64,000 nt of DNA from Streptomyces sp. NBC_01244 (GTDB taxonomy: Bacteria > Actinomycetota > Actinomycetes > Streptomycetales > Streptomycetaceae). Within the stretch, counting starts at the first letter, position 1; the number at the start of each line of letters is the position of its first letter. The notes beneath the pieces were generated by a model. The model did no database searches. It had not been told where the DNA came from and saw only the letters and a program-made list of their open reading frames with translations. This document shows, piece after piece, positions 35,956-46,162 of this stretch. The DNA is taken from positions 3,658,001 through 3,722,000 of the forward strand of contig NZ_CP108488.1 in assembly GCF_035987325.1 (NCBI RefSeq). The letters run 5' to 3'. The translations under genes and the position numbers were made by a program.

Positions 35956-36435
35956 ATGCAGCACCCCGTCGTCGAGCGCGAGCTGGAACTGAAGCTGGTC
36001 CTGTCCCCCGAGCGCAGCGTCCCCGTCCCCGCCCGGCTGCTGTACCTGACGGACGACCCGTACGCCGTGCACATCACCTTCCACACCGGCTCCAGCACCC
36101 CGGTCAACTGGACCTTCGCCCGCGAGCTGCTGGTCGAGGGGGTGTTCCGCCCGTGCGGCCACGGCGACGTGCGGATCTGGCCCACGAAGGTCGGCCGGCA
36201 GGCCGTCCTGTGCATGGCGCTCAGCTCCCCCGACGGCGACGCCCTGCTGGAGGCCCCCGCCGTGTCGGTGTCGGCCTGGCTGGAGCGGACCCTGCGGATC
36301 GTGCCGCCCGGCACCGAGGCCGACCGGCTCGGCCTGGACGCGGCGCTGGCCGAGCTGCTCGCCCCGACGCCGGCCGACGAGCTGTGGATGCGCGACCCGT
36401 GGCCGTCGGACGAGTCGGCGGACGGGGAGCTGTGA
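35956..36435 (+). CDS. ssgG: SsgA-like sporulation/cell-division protein, SsgG type
   Basis: A 159-residue SsgA-like protein, a family confined to sporulating actinomycetes that positions septa and controls peptidoglycan at sporulation. VPARLLYLTDDPYAVHITFH, PVNWTFARELLVEGVFRPCG and GHGDVRIWPTKV are family blocks. The neighbourhood (glycolate-oxidase-like gene, hpd) matches what I recall for ssgG of S. coelicolor, where it affects septum localisation. ATG 35956 lies behind GAGG. The 297-bp divergent gap to the RDD gene should hold a developmental promoter. It converges with the FAD gene, 1 bp apart. Confidence 0.85.
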   Translation: MQHPVVERELELKLVLSPERSVPVPARLLYLTDDPYAVHITFHTGSSTPVNWTFARELLVEGVFRPCGHGDVRIWPTKVGRQAVLCMALSSPDGDALLEAPAVSVSAWLERTLRIVPPGTEADRLGLDAALAELLAPTPADELWMRDPWPSDESADGEL

Positions 36436-36436
36436 C

Positions 36437-37888
36437 TCAGAACAGCTTGCCCGGGTTGAGCAGTCCCTCCGGGTCGAAGGCGTGCTTGACGGCGCGCTGC
36501 ATCTCCAGGCCCACCGGGCCGAGTTCGCGGGCGAGCCAGTCCTTCTTCAGGACGCCGACCCCGTGCTCCCCCGTGATGGTCCCGCCCAGTTCCAGCCCCA
36601 GCGCCATGATCTCCTCGAAGGACGCGCGGGCCCGCCGGGCCTCGTCCTCGTCGGCGGGGTCGAAGCAGACGATGGGGTGGGTGTTCCCGTCGCCCGCGTG
36701 CGCGCAGACCCCGATGAGCAGGTCGTGCGCACGGGCGATGGCGGCGGTCCCGTCCAGCATCTCGGCGAGCCGGGTGCGCGGTACGCACACGTCGTCGATC
36801 ATCGTCGCGGGCCGCAGGGCCTCCAGGGCCGGCAGGGCCATCCGGCGGGCCTGGAGGAGCAGTTCGGACTCCGCCTCGTCCTCGGCCGGTACGACGGCGC
36901 TCGCCCCGGCGGCGGTGCACAGCGATCCCACGGCGGCCAGGTCCTCGGGCGCGTGCGGGGTGTCGAAGGCGGCGAGCAGCAGGGCCTCGGTGGTCTCGGG
37001 CAGGCCCATCTTGCCCAGCGCGTTCACGGCGCGGACGGTCGTACGGTCCATCAGTTCCAGCAGCGAGGGCGTCAGACCGGCCTCCATGACGGCGCAGACG
37101 GCCGCGCAGGCCGCCGCCGCGGAGGGGAACTCGGCGGCGAGCGCGAGCTGGCGGGGCGGGGCCGGGCGCAGGGCGAGGACGGCCCGGACGACGACGCCGA
37201 GGCTGCCTTCGGAGCCGACGAACAGGCGGGTGAGGTCGTACCCCGCGACGCCCTTGGCGGTGCGCCGGCCGGTCCGCAGGAGCCTGCCGTCGGCGAGGAC
37301 CACGTCGAGGCCGAGGACGTACTCGGCGGTGACCCCGTACTTGACGCAGCACAGACCGCCGGCGGCGGTGCCGATGTTCCCGCCGATGGTGCACTGCTCC
37401 CAGCTGGAGGGGTCCGGCGGGTAGTGCAGTCCGCGCTCGGCTACGGCGCGCGAGAGGACGGCGTTGACGACGCCCGGTTCGACGACGGCGATCCGGTCGA
37501 CGGTGTCGATCTCCAGGATCCGGTCCATCTTCACGAGGGAGAGCACGACGCAGCCGTCGGAGGCGTTGGCCGCGCCCGACAGGCCCGTACGGGCGCCCTG
37601 GGGGACCACGGGGACGCGGAGCGCGTGGGCGGTGCGCATGACGTGCCGGACCTGTTCGACGGTCCGGGGCAGGACCACGGCGGCCGGGGTGCCGGCGGCG
37701 CAGAAGCTCGCCATGTCGGTGGCGTAGGAGGCGGTCACCTGCGGGTCCGTCAGCAGGGCCTCGGGCGGGAGGCCCTCCAGGAGCAGCGCGTGGAGCCGCG
37801 GGGCGAGCGGGGCGTCCCGCGGGGCGCGGCTCGGGACGTGGCTCGGGACGTGGCTCGGGGCGGAAACGTCGTCAACTTCGTCAGCCAT
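36437..37888 (-). CDS. FAD-binding oxidase, glycolate oxidase GlcD/D-lactate dehydrogenase type
   Basis: A 483-residue flavoprotein. The FAD_binding_4 domain shows VVLPRTVEQVRHVMRTAHAL, VPVVPQGARTGLSGAANASD and SSWEQCTIGGNIGTAAGGLC. The FAD-oxidase C-terminal domain ends GGTITGEHGVGVLKKDWL and AFDPEGLLNPGKLF. It should oxidise a 2-hydroxyacid such as glycolate or D-lactate. ATG 37888 (MADEVDDVSAPSHVPSHVPS) gives a normal length; the frame stays open far upstream but only as antisense. The His in EHGVG is conserved. Confidence 0.92.
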   Translation of the reverse strand: MADEVDDVSAPSHVPSHVPSRAPRDAPLAPRLHALLLEGLPPEALLTDPQVTASYATDMASFCAAGTPAAVVLPRTVEQVRHVMRTAHALRVPVVPQGARTGLSGAANASDGCVVLSLVKMDRILEIDTVDRIAVVEPGVVNAVLSRAVAERGLHYPPDPSSWEQCTIGGNIGTAAGGLCCVKYGVTAEYVLGLDVVLADGRLLRTGRRTAKGVAGYDLTRLFVGSEGSLGVVVRAVLALRPAPPRQLALAAEFPSAAAACAAVCAVMEAGLTPSLLELMDRTTVRAVNALGKMGLPETTEALLLAAFDTPHAPEDLAAVGSLCTAAGASAVVPAEDEAESELLLQARRMALPALEALRPATMIDDVCVPRTRLAEMLDGTAAIARAHDLLIGVCAHAGDGNTHPIVCFDPADEDEARRARASFEEIMALGLELGGTITGEHGVGVLKKDWLARELGPVGLEMQRAVKHAFDPEGLLNPGKLF

Positions 37889-37984
37889 GGTGCCAGCGTG
37901 ACAGTCGGGGCCATCGGTGTGAACACGCCCGCGACGCTCTTCGGACACCTCGGCGAGCTCTTCATATTGACGCACAGTGACTCC

Positions 37985-39475
37985 ATGGACCCTATGCGCG
38001 ACGCATCCGTCTCTCAGGAGAGGCAGCGGCAGGCTGCCCCGCCCGTGACCTTCACCGGCCGCAAGACGCTCGTGGCGGCGGCGGCCCTGGTGGTCCTGAT
38101 CGCCGGGGCCCTGCTGATCCGGCCGGCCCGCTCGGGCGACGACGCGCGCCCGCCGGGGCCCAGCGAGCGGGCCCGCGCGGCGGTCGGCATGGGTGCGCCG
38201 GTGGCGGCGGTGGACCTGTCGGCGCTGGTCGCCGACCGGGAGAAGTGGGTCGCGGGGCACCCGGACGACGAGGCCTCGTGGGCGGTGCTGGGGTCGGCGT
38301 ACCTGGAGCAGGCGCGGCGGACGGCCGATCCCGGCTGGTACCCGAAGGCGGAGGGGGCGCTGAAGCGCTCGCTGGAGCTGCGCCCGGCGGAGAAGGGCAA
38401 CTTCGACGCGATGACGGGCATGGGCACCCTGGCCAACGCCCGGCGGGACTTCGGGACCGGGAAGAAGTGGGGCGAGCTCGTACGGGCGCAGGCGCCGAAG
38501 CGGTGGACGGCGTACCCGGTGCTCGTGGACGCGTACGGCGGTCTCGGGGACTACAAGGCCGCGGAGAAGGCGATGGAGAGCCTGGTGGACCTGCGGCCGG
38601 GACTGGCGGCCTTCATGAAGGCCTCGCAGGTGTACCGGGACCGGGGCTGGCGCGAGGACGCGACCATGTCCATGGAGCACGCGGGCGGCGCGGCGAAGGC
38701 CCCGGCGGAGAAGGCGTACGTGCTGTTCCGCCTCGGGGAGCTGGCGTGGGAGCGCGGCGACGACGCGGAGGCCCTGAAGCAGTACGAGGCCGCGCTGCGC
38801 ACCGATCCGGCACAGGCCCAGGCGCTGGGCGGCCGGGCACGGGTGCTGGCGGCGCTGGGGCGGGGCGGGGAGGCCGTACGGGACTACCGGCTGGCGCTGG
38901 GGCGGGCCTCGGTGCCGGCGCTGTCGCTGGAGCTGGGCGAGCTGCTGGAGTCGCTGGGCCGGGGCGACGAGGCGAAGGCGGTGTACGACGGGATCGTGGC
39001 GCAGGCCGCCCGGAGCGGGGTGAACGAGGAGCTGCTCCTGGGCCGGTTCGAGGCGGACCACGGCGACCCGGCGGCGGCCGTACGGCGCCTCACGGCGGAG
39101 TGGGCCCGGCACAAGAGCGTGCAGGTGGCGGACGCGCTGGGCTGGGCGCTGCACAAGACGGGCGATGACGCGGGGGCGCTGGAGTACGCGAAGAAGGCCA
39201 CGGAGCAGGGACTGCGGATCGCGGAGTTCTCGTACCACCGGGCGATGATCGAGCGCGGCCTGGGCGACGTGGCCGGGGCGCGGCGGCACCTGGAGGAGGC
39301 CCTGCGGACGAACCCGCGGTTCTCGCCGGTACGTGCCCCGCTGGCCAAGAAGGCCCTGGCGGCCATCGCCAAGCCCCCGGCGGGCGGCCCGGAAAACATG
39401 CAGCCCACCAAGCCGTGGGTGGCCCCGGAACTCCCGAAGGCGAAGCCGGTGCCCAAGCCGAAGCCGAAGCCGTAG
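37985..39475 (+). CDS. tetratricopeptide-repeat protein with N-terminal membrane anchor
   Basis: A 496-residue protein. A single N-terminal helix (TLVAAAALVVLIAGALLI, about residues 30-48) anchors it, and TPR-like helical pairs follow through residue 450 (for example WAVLGSAYLEQARRTADPGW, LFRLGELAWERGDDAEALKQ, GARRHLEEALRTNPRFSPV). The tail is Lys/Pro repeats (KPVPKPKPKP). The start could be ATG 37985 or 37994; neither has a clear ribosome site. Divergent from the FAD gene. A scaffold role outside the membrane is inferred. Confidence 0.8.
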   Translation: MDPMRDASVSQERQRQAAPPVTFTGRKTLVAAAALVVLIAGALLIRPARSGDDARPPGPSERARAAVGMGAPVAAVDLSALVADREKWVAGHPDDEASWAVLGSAYLEQARRTADPGWYPKAEGALKRSLELRPAEKGNFDAMTGMGTLANARRDFGTGKKWGELVRAQAPKRWTAYPVLVDAYGGLGDYKAAEKAMESLVDLRPGLAAFMKASQVYRDRGWREDATMSMEHAGGAAKAPAEKAYVLFRLGELAWERGDDAEALKQYEAALRTDPAQAQALGGRARVLAALGRGGEAVRDYRLALGRASVPALSLELGELLESLGRGDEAKAVYDGIVAQAARSGVNEELLLGRFEADHGDPAAAVRRLTAEWARHKSVQVADALGWALHKTGDDAGALEYAKKATEQGLRIAEFSYHRAMIERGLGDVAGARRHLEEALRTNPRFSPVRAPLAKKALAAIAKPPAGGPENMQPTKPWVAPELPKAKPVPKPKPKP

Positions 39476-39570
39476 GGGGCAGTCAGGCCGGAGCCGCTGC
39501 GCGGGGAGGGCCGGGGCGGAGCCCCGGGCGGCGGCGCCACGCCACCCGGGGCTCCGGTTCACGCAAGCCC

Positions 39571-40791
<1,221 letters not shown>

Positions 40792-40855
40792 TCAGCGCAC
40801 CATGGCTGGGATATCTGTGCACTATGACCACCGACCGACCGCCCGGGAGGCACCC

Positions 40856-41326
40856 ATGGGAATCGACGAACTCGACGGCCGGCTCATCGTCCTGCTCGCC
40901 CGCGAGCCCCGGATCGGGGTCCTGGAGGCCTCGCGCCGGCTCGGCGTGGCGCGCGGTACGGCGCAGGCCCGGCTGGACCGGCTTCAGTCGAACGGAGTCA
41001 TCCGGGGGTTCGGTCCGCAGGTGGATCCGGCGGCCTTGGGGTACCCGGTGACGGCCTTCGCCACGCTGGAGATCAAACAGGGCCAAGGCGCGGACGTACG
41101 GGCCCACTTGGACGGGGTTCCGGAGGTGCTGGAGCTGCACACGACGACCGGGCACGGGGACATGCTGTGCCGGCTCGTGGCCCGGTCCAACGCGGACCTT
41201 CAGCGGGTGATCGACCGAGTTGTCGCGTTTGATGGGATTGTTCGGGCTTCGACGGCGATTGTCATGGAGAATCCCGTACCCTTGCGGATCATCCCCCTGG
41301 TCGAACAGGCGGCCGAGGACGACTGA
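40856..41326 (+). CDS. Lrp/AsnC family transcriptional regulator
   Basis: A 156-residue regulator. The N-terminal winged HTH is MGIDELDGRLIVLLAREPRI then SRRLGVARGTAQARLDRLQS. The C-terminal RAM (ACT-like) domain carries VTAFATLEIKQGQGADVRAH and TTTGHGDMLCRLVARSNADL with the G-x-x-D/E effector-binding loop. Divergent from hpd and 40 bp upstream of the OpuC operon, it could control hpd, the operon or both. The tyrosine catabolism link is the more usual. ATG 40856 has GGGAGG. Confidence 0.92.
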   Translation: MGIDELDGRLIVLLAREPRIGVLEASRRLGVARGTAQARLDRLQSNGVIRGFGPQVDPAALGYPVTAFATLEIKQGQGADVRAHLDGVPEVLELHTTTGHGDMLCRLVARSNADLQRVIDRVVAFDGIVRASTAIVMENPVPLRIIPLVEQAAEDD

Positions 41327-41366
41327 CCCGACCGGCCTGCGGCAACGACGGACGAGGTGACGTGGC

Positions 41367-42014
41367 GTGAGCTTCTGGTCCTACCTGTCCAACCGCCACC
41401 AGCAGCTCCTCACCGACGCCTTCCAGCACGCCAGCGCCGTCTTCCAGTGCATGGTGATCGCGACCGCACTCGGCGTCGTCATCGGCGTCCTCACCTACCG
41501 CAGCGGCTGGGCCGGGAACCTCGCGGTCACCTCCACCTCCACGGTGCTGACCATCCCCTCCCTCGCCATGATCGGCCTGCTGATCCCGATCGTCGGCCTC
41601 GGCGTCGCGCCGACCGTGATCGCCCTGACGCTGTACGGACTGCTGCCCATCGTCCGCAACTCCATCGTGGGGCTGCGCGGGGTGGACCCCGCCCTGGTCG
41701 ACGCCGCCAAGGGCATCGGGATGTCGCGCAGCGCCCAACTGCTGAAGGTGGAACTGCCGCTCGCCTGGCCGCCGATCCTGACCGGCATCCGGGTCTCCAC
41801 CCAGATGCTGATGGGCATCGCGGCCATCGCCGCCTACGCCTCCGGGCCGGGCCTGGGCAACGAGATCTTCCGCGGGATCGCCTCGCTCGGCAGCGCCAAC
41901 GCCATCAACCAGGTCCTGGCGGGGACGCTCGGCGTCGTCATCCTCGCCCTGCTCTTCGACGCCGCGTACGTCCTGCTCGGCCGTCTCACCATCCCGAGGG
42001 GAATCCGTGTCTGA
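41367..42014 (+). CDS. OpuC-type ABC transporter permease (compatible solute uptake), subunit 1
   Basis: A 215-residue BPD_transp_1 permease with five to six membrane segments. The coupling EAA-like loop is VDAAKGIGMSRSAQLLKVEL and TIPSLAMIGLLIPIVGLG is the family's helix motif. It resembles OpuCB/OpuCD subunits of glycine betaine/carnitine/choline transporters. GTG 41367 starts it, and its 3' end overlaps the ATPase gene by 8 bp. First gene of a four-gene operon. Confidence 0.92.
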   Translation: MSFWSYLSNRHQQLLTDAFQHASAVFQCMVIATALGVVIGVLTYRSGWAGNLAVTSTSTVLTIPSLAMIGLLIPIVGLGVAPTVIALTLYGLLPIVRNSIVGLRGVDPALVDAAKGIGMSRSAQLLKVELPLAWPPILTGIRVSTQMLMGIAAIAAYASGPGLGNEIFRGIASLGSANAINQVLAGTLGVVILALLFDAAYVLLGRLTIPRGIRV

Positions 42015-43299
42015 GCCGACGCCCGCGCCGACGACCAGCCCGCAGCCGGCCGCGGACACGCAGCCGGCCGCCGCCTCCGGCGCCACCATCCAGCTGGAGA
42101 ACCTCACCAAGCGCTACCCGGGCAACCCCAATCCCTCCGTCGACGACGTCTCGATGGAGATCAAGGCGGGCGAGCTGGTGGTCTTCGTCGGCCCCTCCGG
42201 CTGCGGGAAGTCCACCACCCTCAAGATGATCAACCGGCTGATCGAGCCCACCTCCGGCCGGATCCGCATCGGCGACGAGGACGTCACCGACATGGACCCG
42301 GTCAAACTCCGCCGCAAGATCGGGTACGCGATCCAGTCCTCCGGGCTCTTCCCGCACATGACGGTCGCCGAGAACATCGCCCTGGTCCCGAAGATGACCG
42401 GCTGGTCCAAGTCCCGCGTCAAGGACCGGGTGGAGGAAATGCTCGACCTGGTCGGCCTGGACCCGCGCGAGTTCCACGGCCGCTACCCGCGCCAGCTCTC
42501 CGGCGGCCAGCAGCAGCGCGTGGGCGTGGCCCGGGCCCTCGCCGCCGACCCGCCCGTCCTGCTGATGGACGAGCCCTTCGGCGCCGTCGACCCCATCACC
42601 CGCGACCACCTCCAGGACGAGCTGATCCGGCTCCAGCACGAGCTGCACAAGACGATCGTCTTCGTCACCCACGACTTCGACGAGGCCATCAAGCTGGGCG
42701 ACCGGATCGCCGTCCTGCGCGAGCGCTCGCACATCGCGCAGTTCGACACCCCCGAGGCGATCCTCACCAACCCCGCCGACGACTTCGTCTCCGGGTTCGT
42801 CGGCGCCGGGGCCGCGCTCAAGCGGCTCAACCTCACCCGGGTGCGGGACGTGGAGATCGCCGAATTCCCGACCGTGTCCGTGGACGACCCGCTCCAGCAG
42901 ATCTTCAACACCCTGCGCGCCGGCCAGGGCAACGAGCTCCTGATGCTGGACCGGCGCGGCCGCCCGTACAAATGGCTGCGCCGCGGCGACCTGATGCGCG
43001 CCAAGGGCTCCCTCGCCCGGGCCGGCCAGCTCGTGCACGACACGGTGACCCGGGACGCGACCCTGCACGACGCCCTGGAGGCCGTACTGACCGACAGCGG
43101 CGGCCGGGTGGCCGTCACCGGGCGGCGCGGCGAGTACATCGGCGTCGTGGACATGGAGACCCTGATGAACTCGGTGCACGAGATGCTGGAGGCCGACCGG
43201 CTGACGGCCGCCGAGCACGCGCACGACCTCGAGGAGCTGCGCCACCACCGCACCGAGCGGGACCTGGAGGGGCTCCGGGATCCCGCGGAGGGCTCATGA
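42007..43299 (+). CDS. OpuC-type ABC transporter ATPase with CBS domains
   Basis: A 430-residue ATPase. Walker A is FVGPSGCGKSTTLKMINRL, signature LSGGQQQRVGVARALAAD, Walker B VLLMDEPFGAVD, and His VFVTHDFDEAIKLGD. MINRLIEPTSG is characteristic of the quaternary amine uptake (OpuA/OpuC) family. The C-terminal 130 residues hold two CBS domains (FPTVSVDDPLQQIFNTLRAG, DATLHDALEAVL), which sense ionic strength or nucleotides in homologues. GTG 42007 overlaps the preceding gene, and the stop overlaps the next one (ATGA). Confidence 0.95.
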   Translation: MSEPTPAPTTSPQPAADTQPAAASGATIQLENLTKRYPGNPNPSVDDVSMEIKAGELVVFVGPSGCGKSTTLKMINRLIEPTSGRIRIGDEDVTDMDPVKLRRKIGYAIQSSGLFPHMTVAENIALVPKMTGWSKSRVKDRVEEMLDLVGLDPREFHGRYPRQLSGGQQQRVGVARALAADPPVLLMDEPFGAVDPITRDHLQDELIRLQHELHKTIVFVTHDFDEAIKLGDRIAVLRERSHIAQFDTPEAILTNPADDFVSGFVGAGAALKRLNLTRVRDVEIAEFPTVSVDDPLQQIFNTLRAGQGNELLMLDRRGRPYKWLRRGDLMRAKGSLARAGQLVHDTVTRDATLHDALEAVLTDSGGRVAVTGRRGEYIGVVDMETLMNSVHEMLEADRLTAAEHAHDLEELRHHRTERDLEGLRDPAEGS

Positions 43300-44162
43300 G
43301 CCCGCGGAACCCGGTCTCCCCCGAGCGCCCGCCCGGCGAGCACGAGCTGGGGGGCCACGTCTTCCGCGATCCGGAGGAGCCCGGGCCCGACGAGGAGGTC
43401 ATGTCCTCCATCGCGCCGCCCCGCCCCGGGAGCCGGCTCACCTGGGCCCGGCTGGTGACCCTGCCCGTCGTGCTGGCGCTGGTGCTACTGGCCACGTACC
43501 TGTGGATCACCAACACCACCCTCGACACAATCGCCGAGAACTCCCTCAAGGACGGCAACGTCGAGCTCCGGCTGTGGCAGCACGTCCAGCTCACCGCGAT
43601 CTCCACCTTCTGGGTGCTGATCATCGCGATCCCGCTCGGCATCGCCCTCACCCGCCGCGGTCTGCGCCGGGCCGCCCCACTGGTCACCGCCGTCGCCAAC
43701 ATCGGCCAGGCCACCCCGGCCATCGGACTGCTGGCCCTGCTGGTCATCTGGCTCGGCATCGGCCCCTCGACGGCGATCATCGGCATGGTCGCCTACGCCG
43801 TCCTGCCCGTGCTGTCCAACACCGTCGCGGGGCTGCGCGGGATCGACCCGCAGCTGGTGGAGGCCTCGCGCGGGATCGGCATGTCCGCCATGGGAACCCT
43901 GATGAAGGTCGAACTGCCGCTGGCCGTCCCGCTGATCCTGGCGGGCGTGCGGACGGCCCTCGTCCTCAACGTCGGCACCGCGACCCTGGCCACCTTCGGC
44001 GGCGGCGGGGGCCTGGGCGACCTGATCACCTCCGGGATCCAGACCCAGCGGATGCCGGTGCTGGTGCTGGGCTCGGTGCTGACGGTGGCACTGGCGCTGT
44101 TCGTGGACTGGCTGGCCTCCCTGGCCGAGACGGTCCTGACCCCGCGCGGGCTGGAGGCGTAG
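43296..44162 (+). CDS. OpuC-type ABC transporter permease, subunit 2
   Basis: A 288-residue permease. Compared with subunit 1, it has an extra 50-residue hydrophilic N-terminus rich in Pro/Glu and an extra first helix (LVTLPVVLALVLLATYLW). The loop VEASRGIGMSAMGTLMKVEL parallels that of subunit 1. Starts ATG 43296 within the overlap ATGA with the ATPase gene. The stop is immediately followed by the start of the binding protein gene. Confidence 0.92.
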   Translation: MSPRNPVSPERPPGEHELGGHVFRDPEEPGPDEEVMSSIAPPRPGSRLTWARLVTLPVVLALVLLATYLWITNTTLDTIAENSLKDGNVELRLWQHVQLTAISTFWVLIIAIPLGIALTRRGLRRAAPLVTAVANIGQATPAIGLLALLVIWLGIGPSTAIIGMVAYAVLPVLSNTVAGLRGIDPQLVEASRGIGMSAMGTLMKVELPLAVPLILAGVRTALVLNVGTATLATFGGGGGLGDLITSGIQTQRMPVLVLGSVLTVALALFVDWLASLAETVLTPRGLEA

Positions 44163-45155
44163 ATGGACCGGCTCCCCCTCTCCGTACGGACGGCCGCGGC
44201 CTGCGCGGCCCTGCTGGCACTCGGACTGCCCCTCGCGGGCTGCGGGCTCAAGAGCGGGTCCCCGATGGTGGACGACGTCCTACCGGGCTCCGTGGGCCAG
44301 GGACAGCCCCTCAAGGGCGCCTCGCTCACGGTCACCTCGAAGAACTTCAGCGAGAACATCGTGCTCGGCCAGATGATCGGCCTGATCTTCAAGGCGGCCG
44401 GCGCGGAGGTGCTGGACCGCACCAACCTGCCCGGTTCCATCAGCGCCCGCGAGGCGATCATCCAGGGCGACGCGGACGCCATGTACGAGTACACGGGCAC
44501 GGCGTGGATCACCTACCTGGGCAACGACAAGCCGATCGCCGACCCGTACGAGCAGTGGGAAGCGGTGCGGGACGCCGACGTGAAGAACGGCGTGGCATGG
44601 CTGCCGCCTTCCACGCTCAACAACACCTACACGCTCGCCATCAGCAAGAAGAACAACGCCAAGTACGGGCTGAAGACCATGTCGGACGTGGCGGCGCTGT
44701 CGCAGCGCGACCCCAAGGCGGTGACGGTCTGTGTGGAGAACGAGTTCGCCTCGCGGGAGGACGGGCTGCCGGGGATGGAGAAGGCGTACGGGATGAAGAT
44801 CCCGGCGGGCAACGTCATGAAGATGGACGCCGGGATCATCTACACCCAGGTCTCCACGTCCGATTCCTGCCTGCTGGGCGAGGCCTTCACCACGGACGGC
44901 CGGATCAAGGCCATGGACCTGGACACCCTCGCCGACGACCGGCACTTCTTCCCCAACTACAACGCGGCACCGGAGCTGCACGCGAAGACGCTGGAGAAGT
45001 ACCCGGAGATCGCGGGCCTCCTGGACCCCCTGTCGAAGCGGCTGACGACGGAGACGGCGCAGCGGCTCAACGCGCTGGTGGACGTGGACGGGCGGGATCC
45101 GCACGACGTGGCGAAGGAGTGGCTGGTGGCGGAGGGGTTCATCAAGGAGGGATGA
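44163..45155 (+). CDS. OpuC-type ABC transporter substrate-binding lipoprotein
   Basis: A 330-residue lipoprotein. Signal peptide ends at the lipobox PLAGC (Cys at about residue 27). The ligand domain starts SLTVTSKNFSENIVLGQMIG and has NLPGSISAREAIIQGDADAM and YEYTGTAWITYLGNDKPI, blocks of the OpuAC/ProX-like family that bind glycine betaine, choline or carnitine through aromatic boxes. Last gene of the operon, with no gap after the permease stop. Osmoprotection is the expected role. Confidence 0.94.
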   Translation: MDRLPLSVRTAAACAALLALGLPLAGCGLKSGSPMVDDVLPGSVGQGQPLKGASLTVTSKNFSENIVLGQMIGLIFKAAGAEVLDRTNLPGSISAREAIIQGDADAMYEYTGTAWITYLGNDKPIADPYEQWEAVRDADVKNGVAWLPPSTLNNTYTLAISKKNNAKYGLKTMSDVAALSQRDPKAVTVCVENEFASREDGLPGMEKAYGMKIPAGNVMKMDAGIIYTQVSTSDSCLLGEAFTTDGRIKAMDLDTLADDRHFFPNYNAAPELHAKTLEKYPEIAGLLDPLSKRLTTETAQRLNALVDVDGRDPHDVAKEWLVAEGFIKEG

Positions 45156-45178
45156 CCTCGTGACCACCCGCGAGGGGA

Positions 45179-45224
45179 TGCAAAGAAGTACTTGCAAAGA
45201 AACCCTTGCATAGAGTTCTTTGCA
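45179..45224. promoter_or_regulatory. repeated TGCAAAGAA operator upstream of the ArsR-type gene
   Basis: TGCAAAGAA occurs directly at 45179-45187 and 45193-45201 and inverted (TTCTTTGCA) at 45216-45224, with a partial copy TTGCATAGA at 45205-45213. It lies 17-62 bp upstream of the regulator start, and the AT-rich sequence probably also contains the promoter. Autoregulation is inferred. Confidence 0.7.
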
Positions 45225-45240
45225 ACTCTACAGTTGAGGC

Positions 45241-45852
45241 ATGCCCGAGAAGAACGCAGATTCTCAGAAGCCCCAGCCCCAAAAGCCTGCCGAGCCGCAG
45301 CTCCGCAAGCTCGACGCCCACTCCCTGCGCGGCCTGTCCCACCCGCTGCGCATCCGCCTGCTGGGCAACCTGCGCCTGCACGGGCCGGCCACCGCCTCGC
45401 AACTCGCGGAGCAGCTCGGGGAATCGAGCGGGGCCACCAGCTACCACCTGCGCCAGCTCGCCGCGTACGGGTTCGTCGAGGACGCCCCCGAGCACGGCAA
45501 GGGCCGCGAGCGCTGGTGGCAGCCGTCCCAGGACGGCACCATCTTCGACGAGGCGCTGGTCTACGACGCCGACCCGGCCACGCGCGGCGCCGCGGAGGTC
45601 TTCCTGGCGGAGATCGTGAAGATCCACGGACAGGAACTGTCCGCCTGGCTGGGCAACGCGCACACCTGGTCGGTGGAGTGGCACCGGAGTTCCGAGCTCA
45701 GCGACTTCTCCCTGCAGCTGACCCCCGCACAGAGCCACGAACTGGTCCTCAAGATGCACGAGCTGATCAACAGCTACCGCGACCTGCCGCCCTCGGAGAA
45801 CACCGAGACGGTCCGGATCCACACGCACGCCTTCCCGGTCCGCACGAAGTAG
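45241..45852 (+). CDS. ArsR-family winged-helix transcriptional regulator
   Basis: A 203-residue DNA-binding protein. The winged helix is LDAHSLRGLSHPLRIRLLGN, GPATASQLAEQLGESSGATS and YHLRQLAAYGFVEDAPEHGK. The second half (residues 110-203, rich in Trp/His) is a helical ligand or dimer domain seen in ArsR/HTH_20-type regulators of multidrug exporters. No Cys metal pair is visible, so it probably does not sense metal. Two genes downstream, a His-rich protein and an MFS exporter, are its likely targets. Confidence 0.88.
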   Translation: MPEKNADSQKPQPQKPAEPQLRKLDAHSLRGLSHPLRIRLLGNLRLHGPATASQLAEQLGESSGATSYHLRQLAAYGFVEDAPEHGKGRERWWQPSQDGTIFDEALVYDADPATRGAAEVFLAEIVKIHGQELSAWLGNAHTWSVEWHRSSELSDFSLQLTPAQSHELVLKMHELINSYRDLPPSENTETVRIHTHAFPVRTK

Positions 45853-45916
45853 CGCCCACGCGACCACACAGCACCCTCAGCACTCTCAGCACCCCTTTCG
45901 CAGAAGGAGCCCTGCC

Positions 45917-46162
45917 GTGCACGCCTTCAGCCATGCCCAGATCCATGCCGAGACCCACGCCACCCGCACCGCCGAGGCCGCCGCCTGGCGCCGTGCGCAC
46001 GAGGCCGCACCCCACCTGTGCCGGCGCCCCGGCTTGGCCGTGCGCAACCGGGTCGGCGAGGCCCTGATCGCCGCCGGCATCCACCTCATACAGCCCGCCC
46101 ACCTGCATGCGCGCATCATCCGCGGCGCTCACGGCCCCCGGCCGTACGGCGGCATCGCGTGA
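45917..46162 (+). CDS. His-rich hypothetical protein, 81 aa
   Basis: GTG 45917 follows AGAAGGAG. The N-terminus has a HxxxHxxxH-like spread (HAFSHAQIHAETHA), the centre AAAWRRAHEAAPHLCRRPGL, then VGEALIAAGIHLIQPAHLHA. It ends with the stop overlapping the MFS start (GTGA). No family is known to me, but third-position GC and a good ribosome site support coding. The His distribution hints at metal binding. Confidence 0.6.
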   Translation: MHAFSHAQIHAETHATRTAEAAAWRRAHEAAPHLCRRPGLAVRNRVGEALIAAGIHLIQPAHLHARIIRGAHGPRPYGGIA

